Part shown: positions 8,778 to 17,890 of the stretch, in pieces
Numbering within the stretch: the first letter of the stretch is position 1
Layout: each line of letters starts with the position of its first letter
Source: Fibrobacter sp. UWB16
GTDB taxonomy: Bacteria; Fibrobacterota; Fibrobacteria; Fibrobacterales; Fibrobacteraceae
Direction of reading: 5' to 3'
NCBI RefSeq assembly: GCF_900215325.1
Contig: NZ_OCMS01000003.1
Location: 372,001 to 436,000 of the forward strand
DNA length: 64,000 bases
Made by a program: the position numbers and the translations under genes
The notes under the pieces: generated by a model
What the model saw: the letters and a program-made list of their open reading frames with translations, nothing else
The model's database searches: none
What the model was told of the DNA's origin: nothing

Positions 8778-9968
8778 ATGTCAAAATTAAAGTTTTTTAT
8801 AGTGTTGCTTGCTTGTAGTGTCGCGTTTGCCGTTCCGTTCAAGGTAGAAACGGTCAAAGATGGCAGTGGAGAGCCCATTCGTGCAGGTCAGTTGATTAAG
8901 GTCCATTATAAAGGTTACTTGGCCGTCGATAGCGCTACAGTGAACAAGGCCGCTACCGATTCTACGGTCGAAGCTCCTTATTTTGCAAATTCCTACTATA
9001 GCGAACAGCCGTTGGAATTCACCGTTGGCGTGGGCCAAGTGATTGAAGGCTGGGACAAGGGACTTGTCGGCATGAAAGTTGGCGAAGTCCGCAAGCTCTC
9101 GGTGCCGTCCGTGATGGCTTATGGCGACAATTCTCTTGAAGGCATCCCGCCTAATAGCGACTTGATGTTCGTTGTTGAACTTGTTCATGCTGAAAAGCCG
9201 CTCGAAGCAGACAAATTCCCTGCCGATATCGAAAAGCTCAAGTGGCGTGATATGGGCCGCGGGCTCAAGGTTTACGACGAAAAGGCTGGCAATGGCAAAC
9301 AGAATGTTGCAGGTAACGTAATAAAGGTTCATTACACGGGTTGGCTCCTCTCTGGCCGCAAGTTCGGTAGCTCCAAGGATCTGGGCAAGCCGCTCGAAGC
9401 TGTGATGGGCGCCGGCAAGATGATCAAGGGCTGGGAAACTGGTCTTGAAGGGATGCGCGAAGGCGGTGTCCGCTGGTTGCGCGTGTCTCCGGCAATGGGC
9501 TATGGGGCTACGGCATTCTCGATGATTCCGCCGAACTCCACGCTCGTGTTCCGTGTCGAGATGGTCTCTAGCGATGTGGATCCGGAACTTGCAAAGCACA
9601 TGGACTTCTTCCCGGATACGACTCTCCTCAAGTATGAAAACGGCCCCGAAGGACTCCGCTATGCGGTCGTGAAGCAGGGCGAAGGCGAACCGGCCTGTTC
9701 TGGCCACCGCGCGATTGTGCATTACACGGGCTGGATGGTGAACGGCTACAAGTTCGACAGCTCCCGCGACCGCGGACAGCCGTTTGCATTTGAACTTGGC
9801 GCGGGTAACGTGATCCGCGGCTGGGAACTCGGCGTGCAGGGCATGCTCCCGGGCGAAAAGAGAATCCTCGTGGTGCCGCCTGGCCTTGGTTACGGCAGCC
9901 GCGGTGCAGGTCCGATTCCTGGTGGCGCAACGCTCATCTTCGCTGTGGAATACCTCGGGGAAGACTAG
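8778..9968 (+). CDS. Secreted triple-domain FKBP peptidyl-prolyl isomerase
   Basis: The 396-residue protein has a signal peptide ([20 protein letters not shown]) and three consecutive FKBP domains at about residues 24-135, 160-262 and 285-396. Each has the hallmarks IKVHYKGYL / IKVHYTGWL / IVHYTGWM, the [12 protein letters not shown] / [11 protein letters not shown] / [11 protein letters not shown] helix, and a YGxxxxxxIPPNS or GGATL loop with a final LxFxVE strand. It should catalyse prolyl cis-trans isomerisation of exported proteins in the periplasm. Domain 1 carries an insertion in the early loop ([13 protein letters not shown]), and domain 3 is the most canonical. A good AGGAG precedes the ATG. 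A terminator follows. Confidence 0.93.
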   Translation: MSKLKFFIVLLACSVAFAVPFKVETVKDGSGEPIRAGQLIKVHYKGYLAVDSATVNKAATDSTVEAPYFANSYYSEQPLEFTVGVGQVIEGWDKGLVGMKVGEVRKLSVPSVMAYGDNSLEGIPPNSDLMFVVELVHAEKPLEADKFPADIEKLKWRDMGRGLKVYDEKAGNGKQNVAGNVIKVHYTGWLLSGRKFGSSKDLGKPLEAVMGAGKMIKGWETGLEGMREGGVRWLRVSPAMGYGATAFSMIPPNSTLVFRVEMVSSDVDPELAKHMDFFPDTTLLKYENGPEGLRYAVVKQGEGEPACSGHRAIVHYTGWMVNGYKFDSSRDRGQPFAFELGAGNVIRGWELGVQGMLPGEKRILVVPPGLGYGSRGAGPIPGGATLIFAVEYLGED

Positions 9969-10008
9969 CGGCTGAGCCGATAGAATCCATAAAAAACAAG
10001 TGTTATTT

Positions 10009-10033
10009 GCCCGGCGTAATGTCGGGCTTTTTT
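10009..10033 (+). terminator. Terminator after the FKBP gene
   Basis: A 7-bp stem GCCCGGC/GTCGGGC with loop GTAAT (one G-T pair) is followed by six T residues. Confidence 0.8.
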
Positions 10034-10037
10034 CGTT

Positions 10038-10535
10038 TTATTGTAAATCCTTGGGCAAATATTTTTCCGGCACTTTGTAGCCTAAGTTGTGGAGCCTTCG
10101 TGCATAGCTCTCGTCTTGCAAGCGCTTTTCGGATTCTTGAACGAGTTTTAGCAGAAGTTTGGCTTCTTTCCCTGACTTGATGCGGATTACAGTCCACCAA
10201 TCGAGCAATCCATACAGCATGAAAAGACCGCTTAATCCTAATAGGAATACTTTGAATTTTTCCGGAATTGTTAAATTTGGAATAAAATAAATGGCACCCC
10301 AGCAAACGGCCCAAATTGCTGTGTAAATGAGTGCGCGTTTTAGAGGAATGCCGACATTGAGCCATTTCTTGTCGATGCCTTCCGCTGCGGGTTCGTGGAA
10401 GGCTTTGCAAAGAAAATCCTTGCTGCATTTTGGGCAAGTTATTAACGGGGACTGGTAACCGAACGAGTTCCAGTCTTTTGTGCTCTGAGATTCGTTTTCT
10501 ATAGATTTATGGCAATGAGGGCATTTCATGCCCAT
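10038..10535 (-). CDS. Zinc-ribbon membrane protein of unknown function
   Basis: The 165-residue product begins with a zinc-ribbon-like pair of CxxC motifs (MKCPHCHKS and ITCPKCSKDFLC). Two membrane helices follow (about residues 68-88 and 92-112), then a basic helical tail (KEAKLLLKLVQESEKRLQDE). It is an inner-membrane protein with a cytoplasmic metal-binding head, function unknown. The ATG at 10535 or the one two codons later could be used; no clear ribosome site separates them. It converges on the FKBP gene with the terminator between them. Confidence 0.75.
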   Translation of the reverse strand: MGMKCPHCHKSIENESQSTKDWNSFGYQSPLITCPKCSKDFLCKAFHEPAAEGIDKKWLNVGIPLKRALIYTAIWAVCWGAIYFIPNLTIPEKFKVFLLGLSGLFMLYGLLDWWTVIRIKSGKEAKLLLKLVQESEKRLQDESYARRLHNLGYKVPEKYLPKDLQ

Positions 10536-10617
10536 AATGTAATAAATTGACTAGATCCTTCACATTCGTTCAGGATGACGCATTCCTAACCACCAACCAC
10601 TAACCACTTCCTACTTC

Positions 10618-10642
10618 CTACTGTCTACTGTCTACTGTCTAC
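10618..10642. repeat. Short tandem repeat (CTACTGT)x3
   Basis: Three perfect heptamers CTACTGT plus a partial fourth lie in the gene-free stretch 10536-10826. The rest of that stretch is CT-rich and contains a segment (10687-10745) sharing GCTAGGCTCG and CTCGCCTTACGCA with the gene-free stretch at 20496-20560. No gene is seen in it. Confidence 0.7.
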
Positions 10643-10826
10643 TTCTCTCTCTCGTCTTTGGATTATCGCTACGCTCTAATCCCCAATGCTAGGCTCGAAA
10701 ATGGTCTCACAAGTGGTCCCGCTTCGCTCGCCTTACGCATTTGTCGTCTATAGGGCGGAGCCCGTTCTTTCGTCTAATTACTATATTCCTCCCGAAGTTC
10801 AAGAAACTGCGGCTCCGCCGCCCCCC

Positions 10827-10843
10827 GTTGACAAAATATCCAT
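10827..10843 (+). promoter_or_regulatory. Cluster dyad upstream of the TIGR02147-type regulator
   Basis: GTTGA-CAAAATA-TCCAT fits the RTTGA-N7-TCMAT dyad found ahead of the xylan genes. Its centre (10835) is 65 bp before the ATG of the regulator. At the usual 59.5-bp spacing the -10 (TAGATA, 10891) would fall too close to the start codon. A TAAATA at 10882 is about one helical turn nearer the dyad. Autoregulation is an inference. Confidence 0.55.
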
Positions 10844-10899
10844 ACCAAATGTTTACAGAGTAGGGCATCGGCGGTAAGTTTTAAATATTTTAGATATTG

Positions 10900-11766
10900 A
10901 TGGTTACTTTTTCTGACATAGCGGATTACCGCGACTTCTTGAAGGAATTCTACGACAGGCGCAAGGTCGAGATGCCCTTCTACAGCTACCGCATGATGGG
11001 TGATAAGCTCGGGCTAGACTCCAGCTATCTCTATCGCGTATTGCAAAAGAAGCAGCACTTGCCTGCTCATGCTTTACCTGCGGCAAAGGAAATCCTTGCG
11101 CTGAGTGGTCGCGAGGCCGAATACTTCGACCTCCTTTATTCTGCTGCTGTCAGCAAGGATAAGACTAAGCGCGAAGAACTCATGGCGAAGGCACTGTCGC
11201 TCCGCGACGTGGAACGCCATTCTTTGCAGGCTGCTGAACTTAAACTCCTCGAAAACTGGTGGATTCCTGCGGTACGCGCCTACCTGGAATTGAACGGTGG
11301 CGTTGTAAACGTCAAGCAGATTGCTAAGGATATCTGCCCGCCGATCACTGAGGAACAGGCTCTCGAAGCCATTGAAACTTTGAAGAGCGTCGGTCTCGTG
11401 AAAAAGCTTGCGTCGGGCAAGCTCGCGCTTACCGAAGCCCATTTGACAGTAGGGGGCCCCGAAAAGGCCAAGGCTGTGCGCAATTTCCAGCGCCAGGTGC
11501 TTAGCCTTGCGAGCGATGCGCTTGAAAACGTCCCCGTCAATGAACGCAATATTTCTACACTGACCCTTTCTGTGGACCAGTCCTGCTTCGAGGATTTGGG
11601 CGACATGTTGAGGGAATTCCGCCGTCTGGTTCAAAAAAGAGTAGACGGAGCCAAGAATCCTGATCGTGTTATGCAGCTTTCTATGGCCTTTTATCCGGTT
11701 GCCCGTAAAGGAGGGGCTTCGGAAAATACTATAATAGTAGGGGAAGGTGCAGGAGATAAAAAATGA
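10900..11766 (+). CDS. TIGR02147-family putative transcriptional regulator
   Basis: The 288-residue protein fits the Fibrobacter-expanded TIGR02147 family. It has an N-terminal helical region with a helix-turn-helix-like segment (YSYRMMGDKLGLDSSYLYRV then LQKK, residues ~29-52) and a second winged-helix-like part (INVKQIAKDICPPITEEQAL-type, ~125-165) before a C-terminal domain. Members are predicted DNA-binding regulators; their ligands are unknown. It overlaps the next gene, a lipoprotein, by ATGA, so the two are made together. A dyad like those of the xylan promoters lies upstream, making it the best local candidate to control the cluster. ATG at 10900 was preferred over the TTG one codon earlier; the ribosome site is weak. 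Confidence 0.82.
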   Translation: MVTFSDIADYRDFLKEFYDRRKVEMPFYSYRMMGDKLGLDSSYLYRVLQKKQHLPAHALPAAKEILALSGREAEYFDLLYSAAVSKDKTKREELMAKALSLRDVERHSLQAAELKLLENWWIPAVRAYLELNGGVVNVKQIAKDICPPITEEQALEAIETLKSVGLVKKLASGKLALTEAHLTVGGPEKAKAVRNFQRQVLSLASDALENVPVNERNISTLTLSVDQSCFEDLGDMLREFRRLVQKRVDGAKNPDRVMQLSMAFYPVARKGGASENTIIVGEGAGDKK

Positions 11767-12983
11767 TTAAACGGGCGTGGACATATGGGTTGGCGACATT
11801 GGCGCTGTGCTATGTCGCCTGCGATAGCGGTCGTACTGCTGGATCGTCGATGGAGACTGAGAACTCTATCGCGTTACAGGTGCAGTTGGCCGATGGCACG
11901 CCTGCTGCACGAATGGACGTTATTGTTCGCCCTGATTCTTATTTGTCCGGTGCTTCCGAACTTGGGTCGGACTCCATTTACCAGTTGCACTTTGAAACCG
12001 ACAAGTACGGTCGCGTTGTTTTGCGCGATGTTCCATCGGGCTCCTACGTGATTGAAGCTCGTAGTGATTCCTTGAACTTGAAGGGTTTTGAAAAGATAGC
12101 GTACGTTGAATCGGATTCTACGACTCCTTTGACAGTCGAAGTTTCTGAACCGACCAAGGTCTCTGGTCGTGTCGGTCTTCCGCAGTTGGTCCGCCGTTCT
12201 GCAACCGTTTCTGTGCAAGGCTTGGACTACCAGGTCCCGATGGATTCCACGGGCTACTTTGAATTTGAATCCTTGCCGAACGGCAATGTCGAGATTGTCG
12301 CATTCGTGAACGATGCTGACGCTGATTCGGTTACGGAATATGGCCGCATTGAGGCAGACGTCGGTGCGCAGTCCGGTGAAAGTGCCCTTTACCTTGGCGA
12401 CTCCGCATACGTCAAGAAATACTTTGTATTTGAAGACTTTGAAAATGGCCCCGGCGTATGGGACGCTGCAGCATCGCTTAATGCAGAGGTCAGCTTTGAT
12501 ATTGATTCTGCGGGCTTTGGTCGCGAAGGCAAGGCCGCTCACTTTATCTGTAAACGCGATTCTGCGGCTCAGTGGGACTGGGCGCTTATCGGTCGTGAAC
12601 TGGGTGGCTATGTCAACTTGAGCGATTTGGATTCTATTCGCTTCTGGGTCCGCGTCTCGACTCCGTCGCGAATTTCGTTCTCGTTCGACAGGTTCGTGAA
12701 TGACGATTCCGTGACGAGTTCCGATAATATCAAGTCTTGGCGCCATTTCGAGGCGGATACGGTCTGGACTCAGTTTACCGTGATTCCGGCGGAACTGGAT
12801 ACGGCCGACAGCAATGGCGGTAACTACGGCTGGGAAGCGGTGAAGGACAGTGTCACAAAGATTGGCATCTTCGGCGCTATGGATACGGAAGTCTGGGTGG
12901 ACGATATCGAAGTCTTTGGCTACGGCATCTTTGACCCGTTCGCCCCGGTTGTGAAGAAGAGCGTTGTCCGGAAAGAAGAGTAG
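11763..12983 (+). CDS. Lipoprotein with carboxypeptidase-regulatory-like and jelly-roll domains
   Basis: The 406-residue product has a lipoprotein signal (lipid cysteine at residue 20 in LCYVACDSG). Residues ~35-115 and ~120-200 resemble Ig-like carboxypeptidase-regulatory folds (GRVVLRDVPSGSYVIEA; VSGRVGLP...GYFEFESLPNGNVEIVA). Residues ~225-390 look like a CBM11/CIA30-type galactose-binding jelly roll (FVFEDFENGPGVWD, SIRFWVRVSTPSRISFSF, EVWVDDIEVFGYG). It is likely envelope-anchored and could bind a glycan. Its 4-bp overlap with the regulator gene suggests a sensing or partner role; that is inference. Its 3' UTR contains the first operator of the cluster and then a terminator. Confidence 0.75.
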   Translation: MIKRAWTYGLATLALCYVACDSGRTAGSSMETENSIALQVQLADGTPAARMDVIVRPDSYLSGASELGSDSIYQLHFETDKYGRVVLRDVPSGSYVIEARSDSLNLKGFEKIAYVESDSTTPLTVEVSEPTKVSGRVGLPQLVRRSATVSVQGLDYQVPMDSTGYFEFESLPNGNVEIVAFVNDADADSVTEYGRIEADVGAQSGESALYLGDSAYVKKYFVFEDFENGPGVWDAAASLNAEVSFDIDSAGFGREGKAAHFICKRDSAAQWDWALIGRELGGYVNLSDLDSIRFWVRVSTPSRISFSFDRFVNDDSVTSSDNIKSWRHFEADTVWTQFTVIPAELDTADSNGGNYGWEAVKDSVTKIGIFGAMDTEVWVDDIEVFGYGIFDPFAPVVKKSVVRKEE

Positions 12984-12994
12984 ATTTATCCACT

Positions 12995-13065
12995 ATTGAC
13001 ATTTTATCAATGGACCTGCATCGCTTTGCAGGTCTTTTTTTGTTGTTTGGAGGTAGATTAATAAT
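12995..13065 (+). promoter_or_regulatory. Dyad operator and -10 of the first GH43 gene
   Basis: ATTGA-CATTTTA-TCAAT at 12995-13011 is a perfect inverted repeat. A -10-like AATAAT lies at 13060-13065, 59.5 bp centre to centre. The terminator of the upstream gene sits between them. Confidence 0.75.
13013..13041 (+). terminator. Terminator of the lipoprotein gene
   Basis: Stem GACCTGCA/TGCAGGTC followed by seven T residues. It lies between the dyad and the -10 of the following gene. Confidence 0.88.
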
Positions 13066-13105
13066 GGATGGATTGGCGGTGTATGGCTGGTCCGAAGGAG
13101 TGTGT

Positions 13106-15334
13106 ATGAACATGAAACGTTTGGCTGCACTGGGCTTATTTGCTGGCTTTGGTGTAAGTGCGCTTGCTGACAACCCTATTTCTAGCTATCACTATCTGGC
13201 GGACCCTTCTTGCGCCTCTGACGGTGATACCTTCTACATCTTGACCGATGTGGATGACTATAACAACCAGACGAACTGGAACTACGATATTGTCGGCCTT
13301 TACGCCTTCACGTCTGAAGACATGAAGAACTGGACTGATCACGGCATGATTTTCCGCTCCAGGCGTGAATTCGGGAACTATCCGAACAACACCTGGGCTT
13401 CGGGCATTGCCGTCAAGAACGGCAAGGTTTACATTGTTTACCCCGATGGTGCAAGCGGCGTGGGCATGATTACCGCCCCGGCTATCGATGGTCCTTATAC
13501 CGACCCGGTTAAGGAAACTCATGGTGTCAATAGAATTGCAGGTGGCGGTAGCTTGATTGGTAGTTGCGACGGCATTGCTCACTGCTTTGACCCGGGCATC
13601 TTGATTGATGACGATGGTAAGGGTTACGTGATTTTTGGTGGTGGCGAAAGCTCTAGCCGCCCCTATGGCAACAACTTTGACATTATCAGCTTTACCGAAA
13701 GCAATGGCAAGATTACTTTCGACAAGAATTCCCTGAAGAAGGTCTCTTTGCCGAACTCCTTCGAAGCTCCTTACTTGCACAAGAAGGGTAACACTTATTA
13801 CTTGAGCTTCAACAACCGTAGCCAGATTATTGACTATGGTATGTCCAACAATATTTGGGGTCCGTATACCTTTGTGGGTACGGTCATTCCGGGAATTGGC
13901 TCTGTGCCTGATGCTCATGGCGAAGGTGGTAACAACCACCAGGGCTTTGCTCCGTTCAAGGACAAGTGGTATGCTGTTTATCACGATCGTCGCTTGGTGA
14001 CCTCTGATAACCACCCGGCTGCAACGACTCAGGCGGGCGTGCGTTCCGAAAATCCGAACTACGAAAACCACAGAAGTGTGTCCATCGACGAACTCACCTG
14101 GAATGGCGACAAGATGAACAAGCTCACCTTCACCCGCGAAGGACCGAAGCAAATCAAGAACTTTGACCCGTACAAGACCTACAAGGCAACGACGAGCTCC
14201 AAGCAGATGAACATCCGTAGCCGTACCGACTGGACCAAGGGCCAGCCGGTCAAGCACGTGCTCTTGCCGCTTACGAGCCGTAGCGAATCCTGGATCCGCG
14301 TGACTGGTGTGGACTTCGGTAAAGGTGCTGAAAACCTCCGCATCAAGGCCGCAAACGTGGGCGATGGCAACAAGATTGAAATCCATACGGGTAGCGCAAC
14401 GGGTACCCTTGCCGGTACTTGCGAACTTGCAAAGACCGCCAATAACATGACCTTCGTGGATAACGATTGCGAAATGAAGGGCCTTACGGGCGTTGTCGAC
14501 CAGGTGTTCTTCGTGTTCAAGAATAATGGCAGGGATTCTACCATGGGCGTTCTCGAATGGGAATTCCAGGGCACGAAGCGCGAACCGGAGCCGCAGCAGC
14601 CGTTTGGCGGCAAGGCTTGGGCAATCCCGGGCAAGATTGAAATGGAAAACTTCGATGAACCGGGTTATGGCGCAGGTAACGATTCTTACGCTGATAACGA
14701 TTCTGATGACCACGGTGCCGAAAGCAATGGTGGCAAGAGTTACCGCGAAGGCACTGGCGTAGATATCTACAAGAAGGCTACGGGCTATGTCGTCGGTTAC
14801 AACCAAACGGATGAATGGCTGGAATACACTGTGGATGTGGCTGCTGAAGGCGACTACACGATGTTTGCGGCGGTAGCTTCTGCTAATGCGACTTCGGGCT
14901 TTAAGCTTTCCATCGATGGCGACGACATTACGGAATCGATTGCCGTCCCGAAGAATGATGGCGAAGAAAACTATGACGACTACAGCAAGGTGAAGGCGAA
15001 TGTGAAGCTCCCGGCTGGCAAGCATATCCTCCGCTTTACCGTTACGGGCGACTGGATGGACATCGACTACATTCAGTTTGCAGCGGGCAAGGATGCAAAA
15101 GATCCGGACGACGAGACGGTTGCACTCCATAAGGGATTCCGCTTGGAAACGACCTCTCTCAAGAGTTTCGACGTGTTCGATTTGACGGGCAAGAAGGTGG
15201 CTAGCTTCACGGCTCGCAACATGAGCGAAGCGAAGAACATGCTGCGTGAAGGCTCCCAGGCTAAGGTGCAGGGCGTGTGCATCATCCGCAACCGTGCAAA
15301 CGGCATGATGGCTAAGGTCCGCATGACGCGCTAG
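13106..15334 (+). CDS. Secreted GH43 arabinofuranosidase/xylosidase with two CBM6-type modules
   Basis: The 742-residue protein has a signal peptide (MNMKRLAALGLFAGFGVSAL then A). The GH43 domain (~22-350) shows the expected triad in order: base Asp in YLADPS, modulator Asp in CFDPGILIDDDG, acid Glu in EAPYLHKKG. A CBM6-like beta-sandwich (~352-490) follows, then a second, canonical CBM6 (~506-658, IPGKIEMENF...WLEYTVDV...WMDIDYIQF). The C-terminal basic module is at ~675-742 (FDVFDLTGKKVASF...VRMTR). It should release arabinose or xylose from arabinoxylan outside the cell. ATG at 13106 has AAGGAG five bases upstream; ATG at 13112 is also possible. The exact GH43 subfamily was not determined. 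Confidence 0.9.
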   Translation: MNMKRLAALGLFAGFGVSALADNPISSYHYLADPSCASDGDTFYILTDVDDYNNQTNWNYDIVGLYAFTSEDMKNWTDHGMIFRSRREFGNYPNNTWASGIAVKNGKVYIVYPDGASGVGMITAPAIDGPYTDPVKETHGVNRIAGGGSLIGSCDGIAHCFDPGILIDDDGKGYVIFGGGESSSRPYGNNFDIISFTESNGKITFDKNSLKKVSLPNSFEAPYLHKKGNTYYLSFNNRSQIIDYGMSNNIWGPYTFVGTVIPGIGSVPDAHGEGGNNHQGFAPFKDKWYAVYHDRRLVTSDNHPAATTQAGVRSENPNYENHRSVSIDELTWNGDKMNKLTFTREGPKQIKNFDPYKTYKATTSSKQMNIRSRTDWTKGQPVKHVLLPLTSRSESWIRVTGVDFGKGAENLRIKAANVGDGNKIEIHTGSATGTLAGTCELAKTANNMTFVDNDCEMKGLTGVVDQVFFVFKNNGRDSTMGVLEWEFQGTKREPEPQQPFGGKAWAIPGKIEMENFDEPGYGAGNDSYADNDSDDHGAESNGGKSYREGTGVDIYKKATGYVVGYNQTDEWLEYTVDVAAEGDYTMFAAVASANATSGFKLSIDGDDITESIAVPKNDGEENYDDYSKVKANVKLPAGKHILRFTVTGDWMDIDYIQFAAGKDAKDPDDETVALHKGFRLETTSLKSFDVFDLTGKKVASFTARNMSEAKNMLREGSQAKVQGVCIIRNRANGMMAKVRMTR

Positions 15335-15360
15335 AATCTCCAAGAAACACACATCCATCT

Positions 15361-15392
15361 AAAAAAGGTTTCTCTTTCGAGAAACCTTTTTT
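15361..15392. terminator. Terminator after the first GH43 gene
   Basis: Perfect 8-bp stem GGTTTCTC/GAGAAACC with loop TTTC, flanked by A6 and T6. Confidence 0.92.
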
Positions 15393-15414
15393 GCATCCAA
15401 ATTTTTACGGATTC

Positions 15415-15485
15415 GTTGACGTTTTGTCTATAAATCTTTTGGCGTGTTCAGGGCTGTTTTGTTTTTTTGGAGGTACTTTTAGATT
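15415..15485 (+). promoter_or_regulatory. Dyad operator and -10 of the second GH43 gene
   Basis: GTTGA-CGTTTTG-TCTAT at 15415-15431; -10-like TAGATT at 15480-15485, 59.5 bp centre to centre. The leader to 15525 is almost the same as that of the first and third GH43 genes. Confidence 0.72.
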
Positions 15486-15524
15486 GGATGGATTGACGGT
15501 GTATGGTCGATCCTAAGGAGTGTT

Positions 15525-17747
15525 ATGAAACTACTTAAGAAAGCAACGATGTTTGGACTCTTGGCGGGCTTTGGAGTAAGCGCTCTCGCTGACAACCCGA
15601 TTTCTACTTACCACTACTTGGCTGACCCGGGTGCAGCCGCCGATGATGATTACTTCTATATCATCACGGACTCCGATGATCCGGCTCCGTACAATTCTAA
15701 CGGTTACAAGATTTACGCCCTTTATGCATTCCGCAGTAGGGATATGCAGAACTGGACCGACTACGGCATTATTTACGATGCCCGCAAGGTAAGTGGCATT
15801 AACGACATCTGGGCTTCTGGTATTGCCGTCCACAACGGTACATTCTACATCGTGTTCCCGGATGGCGGTGGTGGCGGCATTGGCTACATCAAGGCGCCTG
15901 CAATTGAAGGCCCGTGGACAAACGCTGTGGGCCAGGGCAAGGATAAGCTTGTCGGTGGTCGCGGTATCATCGGTTGCGATGGCGTTTCCTGGTGCTTTGA
16001 CCCGGGTATCTTTATCGATGACGACGGAACCACCTACGTGACATGGGGCGGCGGCGAAAGCACTAGCCGTCCGAATACCGACAACTTTGATATCGTCAAG
16101 CTGAACGATGCGAAAAATGCTCCGGTGGGTAACGGTTCTCACGTGAAGGTGAACAACTTGCCGACCCGCAAAATGCTCGAAGCTTCTTACATCCACAAGC
16201 ACAAGGGTACTTACTACTTCTCTTACAGTACTGGCTGGCAGCAGGGCGCTCCGACGATTGACTATGGCACATCTAACAACGTAATGGGTCCTTACACCTG
16301 GAAGGGTACGATTCTCGGTGATCCGAGCATGAACGGTCGTAGCATCAACGGCAACAATAACCACCATGGTATTGCCGAATTCAAGGGCCACTCTTATGTT
16401 GTCTATCATGACCGCCGTATTGCCAAGGGCCATAACGGCCTGGAAATTATTCCGGCCGATGACGGTCAGCCGAAACCGAACGAAGGCTATCACCGTAGCG
16501 TTTCCGTAGACGAAATGTTCTACAATGCTGACGGCACCATTCAGACGGTGAAGGTGACGGATGAAGGTCCGGCACAGATTGAAAACTTTGACCCGTACGA
16601 TTGGTATCCGGCACTCACGAGCTCCAAGCAGAAGGGCATCCGCAGCCGCTCTAACTTTGTGCAGGGCAAGGCTGCCGAACACGTGTTGCTCCCGCTTTCC
16701 TCTAAGGAATCCTGGCTCCGCGTTTCGGGTGTTGATTTTGGTACGGCTGCAACGGGCTTCACAGTCGAAGCTGCAAGCGCTGCCGATAACAACAAGATTG
16801 AAATCCGCACTGGTTCTGCAACGGGTACGCTCGCTGGTACTTGCACGCTTAAGAATACTGGCAACAAGAATACCTATGCCGAAAACAAGTGCGAAGTTGA
16901 AGGCCTCAAGGGCATTGTAAAGCAGTTGTTCCTCGTGTTCAAGGGCGACAGGGACTCTACCATGGCTATCAAGGCCTGGGGCTTTGAAGGCAGCGGCACG
17001 ACTCCGCCGGAACCGCAGAAGCCGTTTAGTGGCAAGGCTTGGGAAATTCCGGGCAAGATTGAAATGGAAGACTTCGACATTCCGGGGTCTGGCCGCGGTA
17101 GCGAAATCAAGTCCTACAGTGAAAACGATTCCGAAGACCATGGCATCGAAAATGGTGGCAAGAGCTACCGCGAAGACACTGGCGTCGATATCTACAAGAA
17201 GGCTACAGGCTATGTCGTGGGCTACAACCAGTCCGGCGAATGGCTCGAATACACCGTGAACGTCAAGGAAGAAGGCGACTACACGATGTTTGCATCTGTG
17301 GCTACGGACAATTCCACGGCTAGCTTTACGCTTTCCATTGACGACAAGTCCATTGCAGAAGTTCCGGTTGCTGGCGATAGCTGGGATGACTTTATCAAGG
17401 TCAAGGCGAACGTGACGCTCCCGGCCGGTGAACATATCCTCCGTTTTGCCATTACGGGTGACTGGTTCGATATCGACTATATGACGTTTGCTAAAGGCAA
17501 GAATGCTACGGATCCGGACGACAAAACGATTGGTATCAAGGGCTTCAGGGTGCTTGGTGCAGATGCAGTCGCAAACTTCGACGTGTTCGATTTGACCGGC
17601 AAGAAGGTTTCTAGCTTCACGGCCCGCAATATCCACGAAGCGAAGAAACTGTGGCGCGAAAATCCGCAGTCCAGGAATGTGCAGGGCGTTTGCATCATCC
17701 GTAACCGTCACAACGGCGCGGTGGCAAGAGTTCGCACCACTCGCTAA
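15525..17747 (+). CDS. Secreted GH43 arabinofuranosidase/xylosidase with two CBM6-type modules
   Basis: The 740-residue protein is a close paralogue of the GH43 proteins on either side. Parts are: signal peptide (1-22), GH43 (~22-345; YLADPGAAADD base, CFDPGIFIDDDG modulator, LEASYIHKHKG acid), CBM6-like sandwich (~356-488, WLRVSGVDFGTAATGF), CBM6 (~508-656, GEWLEYTVNV, WFDIDYMTF) and C-terminal module (~669-740). AAGGAG four bases before the ATG fixes the start. Tandem duplication of this architecture suggests paralogues tuned to different arabinose linkages, which sequence reading cannot settle. Confidence 0.9.
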   Translation: MKLLKKATMFGLLAGFGVSALADNPISTYHYLADPGAAADDDYFYIITDSDDPAPYNSNGYKIYALYAFRSRDMQNWTDYGIIYDARKVSGINDIWASGIAVHNGTFYIVFPDGGGGGIGYIKAPAIEGPWTNAVGQGKDKLVGGRGIIGCDGVSWCFDPGIFIDDDGTTYVTWGGGESTSRPNTDNFDIVKLNDAKNAPVGNGSHVKVNNLPTRKMLEASYIHKHKGTYYFSYSTGWQQGAPTIDYGTSNNVMGPYTWKGTILGDPSMNGRSINGNNNHHGIAEFKGHSYVVYHDRRIAKGHNGLEIIPADDGQPKPNEGYHRSVSVDEMFYNADGTIQTVKVTDEGPAQIENFDPYDWYPALTSSKQKGIRSRSNFVQGKAAEHVLLPLSSKESWLRVSGVDFGTAATGFTVEAASAADNNKIEIRTGSATGTLAGTCTLKNTGNKNTYAENKCEVEGLKGIVKQLFLVFKGDRDSTMAIKAWGFEGSGTTPPEPQKPFSGKAWEIPGKIEMEDFDIPGSGRGSEIKSYSENDSEDHGIENGGKSYREDTGVDIYKKATGYVVGYNQSGEWLEYTVNVKEEGDYTMFASVATDNSTASFTLSIDDKSIAEVPVAGDSWDDFIKVKANVTLPAGEHILRFAITGDWFDIDYMTFAKGKNATDPDDKTIGIKGFRVLGADAVANFDVFDLTGKKVSSFTARNIHEAKKLWRENPQSRNVQGVCIIRNRHNGAVARVRTTR

Positions 17748-17783
17748 GGATGTCAAGCCCCGTTAGGGGAATGACATTCTGTC

Positions 17784-17812
17784 ATGCCCGACTGGATCGG
17801 GCATCTCTTTTT
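17784..17812 (+). terminator. Terminator after the second GH43 gene
   Basis: Stem ATGCCCGA/TCGGGCAT with loop CTGGA, then CTCTTTTT. The stem is itself a copy of the palindromic repeat family, so repeat and terminator functions coincide. Confidence 0.7.
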
Positions 17813-17819
17813 AGTAACT

Positions 17820-17890
17820 ATTGACTTTTTATCCATGAGACCTACGATTTTTCGTGGGTCTTTTGGCTTTTCTGAGGATAGTTTTATAAA
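17820..17890 (+). promoter_or_regulatory. Dyad operator and -10 of the third GH43 gene
   Basis: ATTGA-CTTTTTA-TCCAT at 17820-17836; -10-like TATAAA at 17885-17890, 59.5 bp centre to centre. Confidence 0.75.
17839..17864 (+). terminator. Second terminator, nested in the third GH43 promoter
   Basis: Stem GACCTACGA/TCGTGGGTC (one G-T pair) with loop TTTT, then TTTT. As at 13013 it lies between dyad and -10. Confidence 0.75.

Noticed and set aside
13136-17756. Two long (~740 codon) minus-strand frames over the first two GH43 genes
   Set aside because: Antisense shadows of paralogous GH43 genes; their similarity to each other only mirrors the similarity of the real genes.
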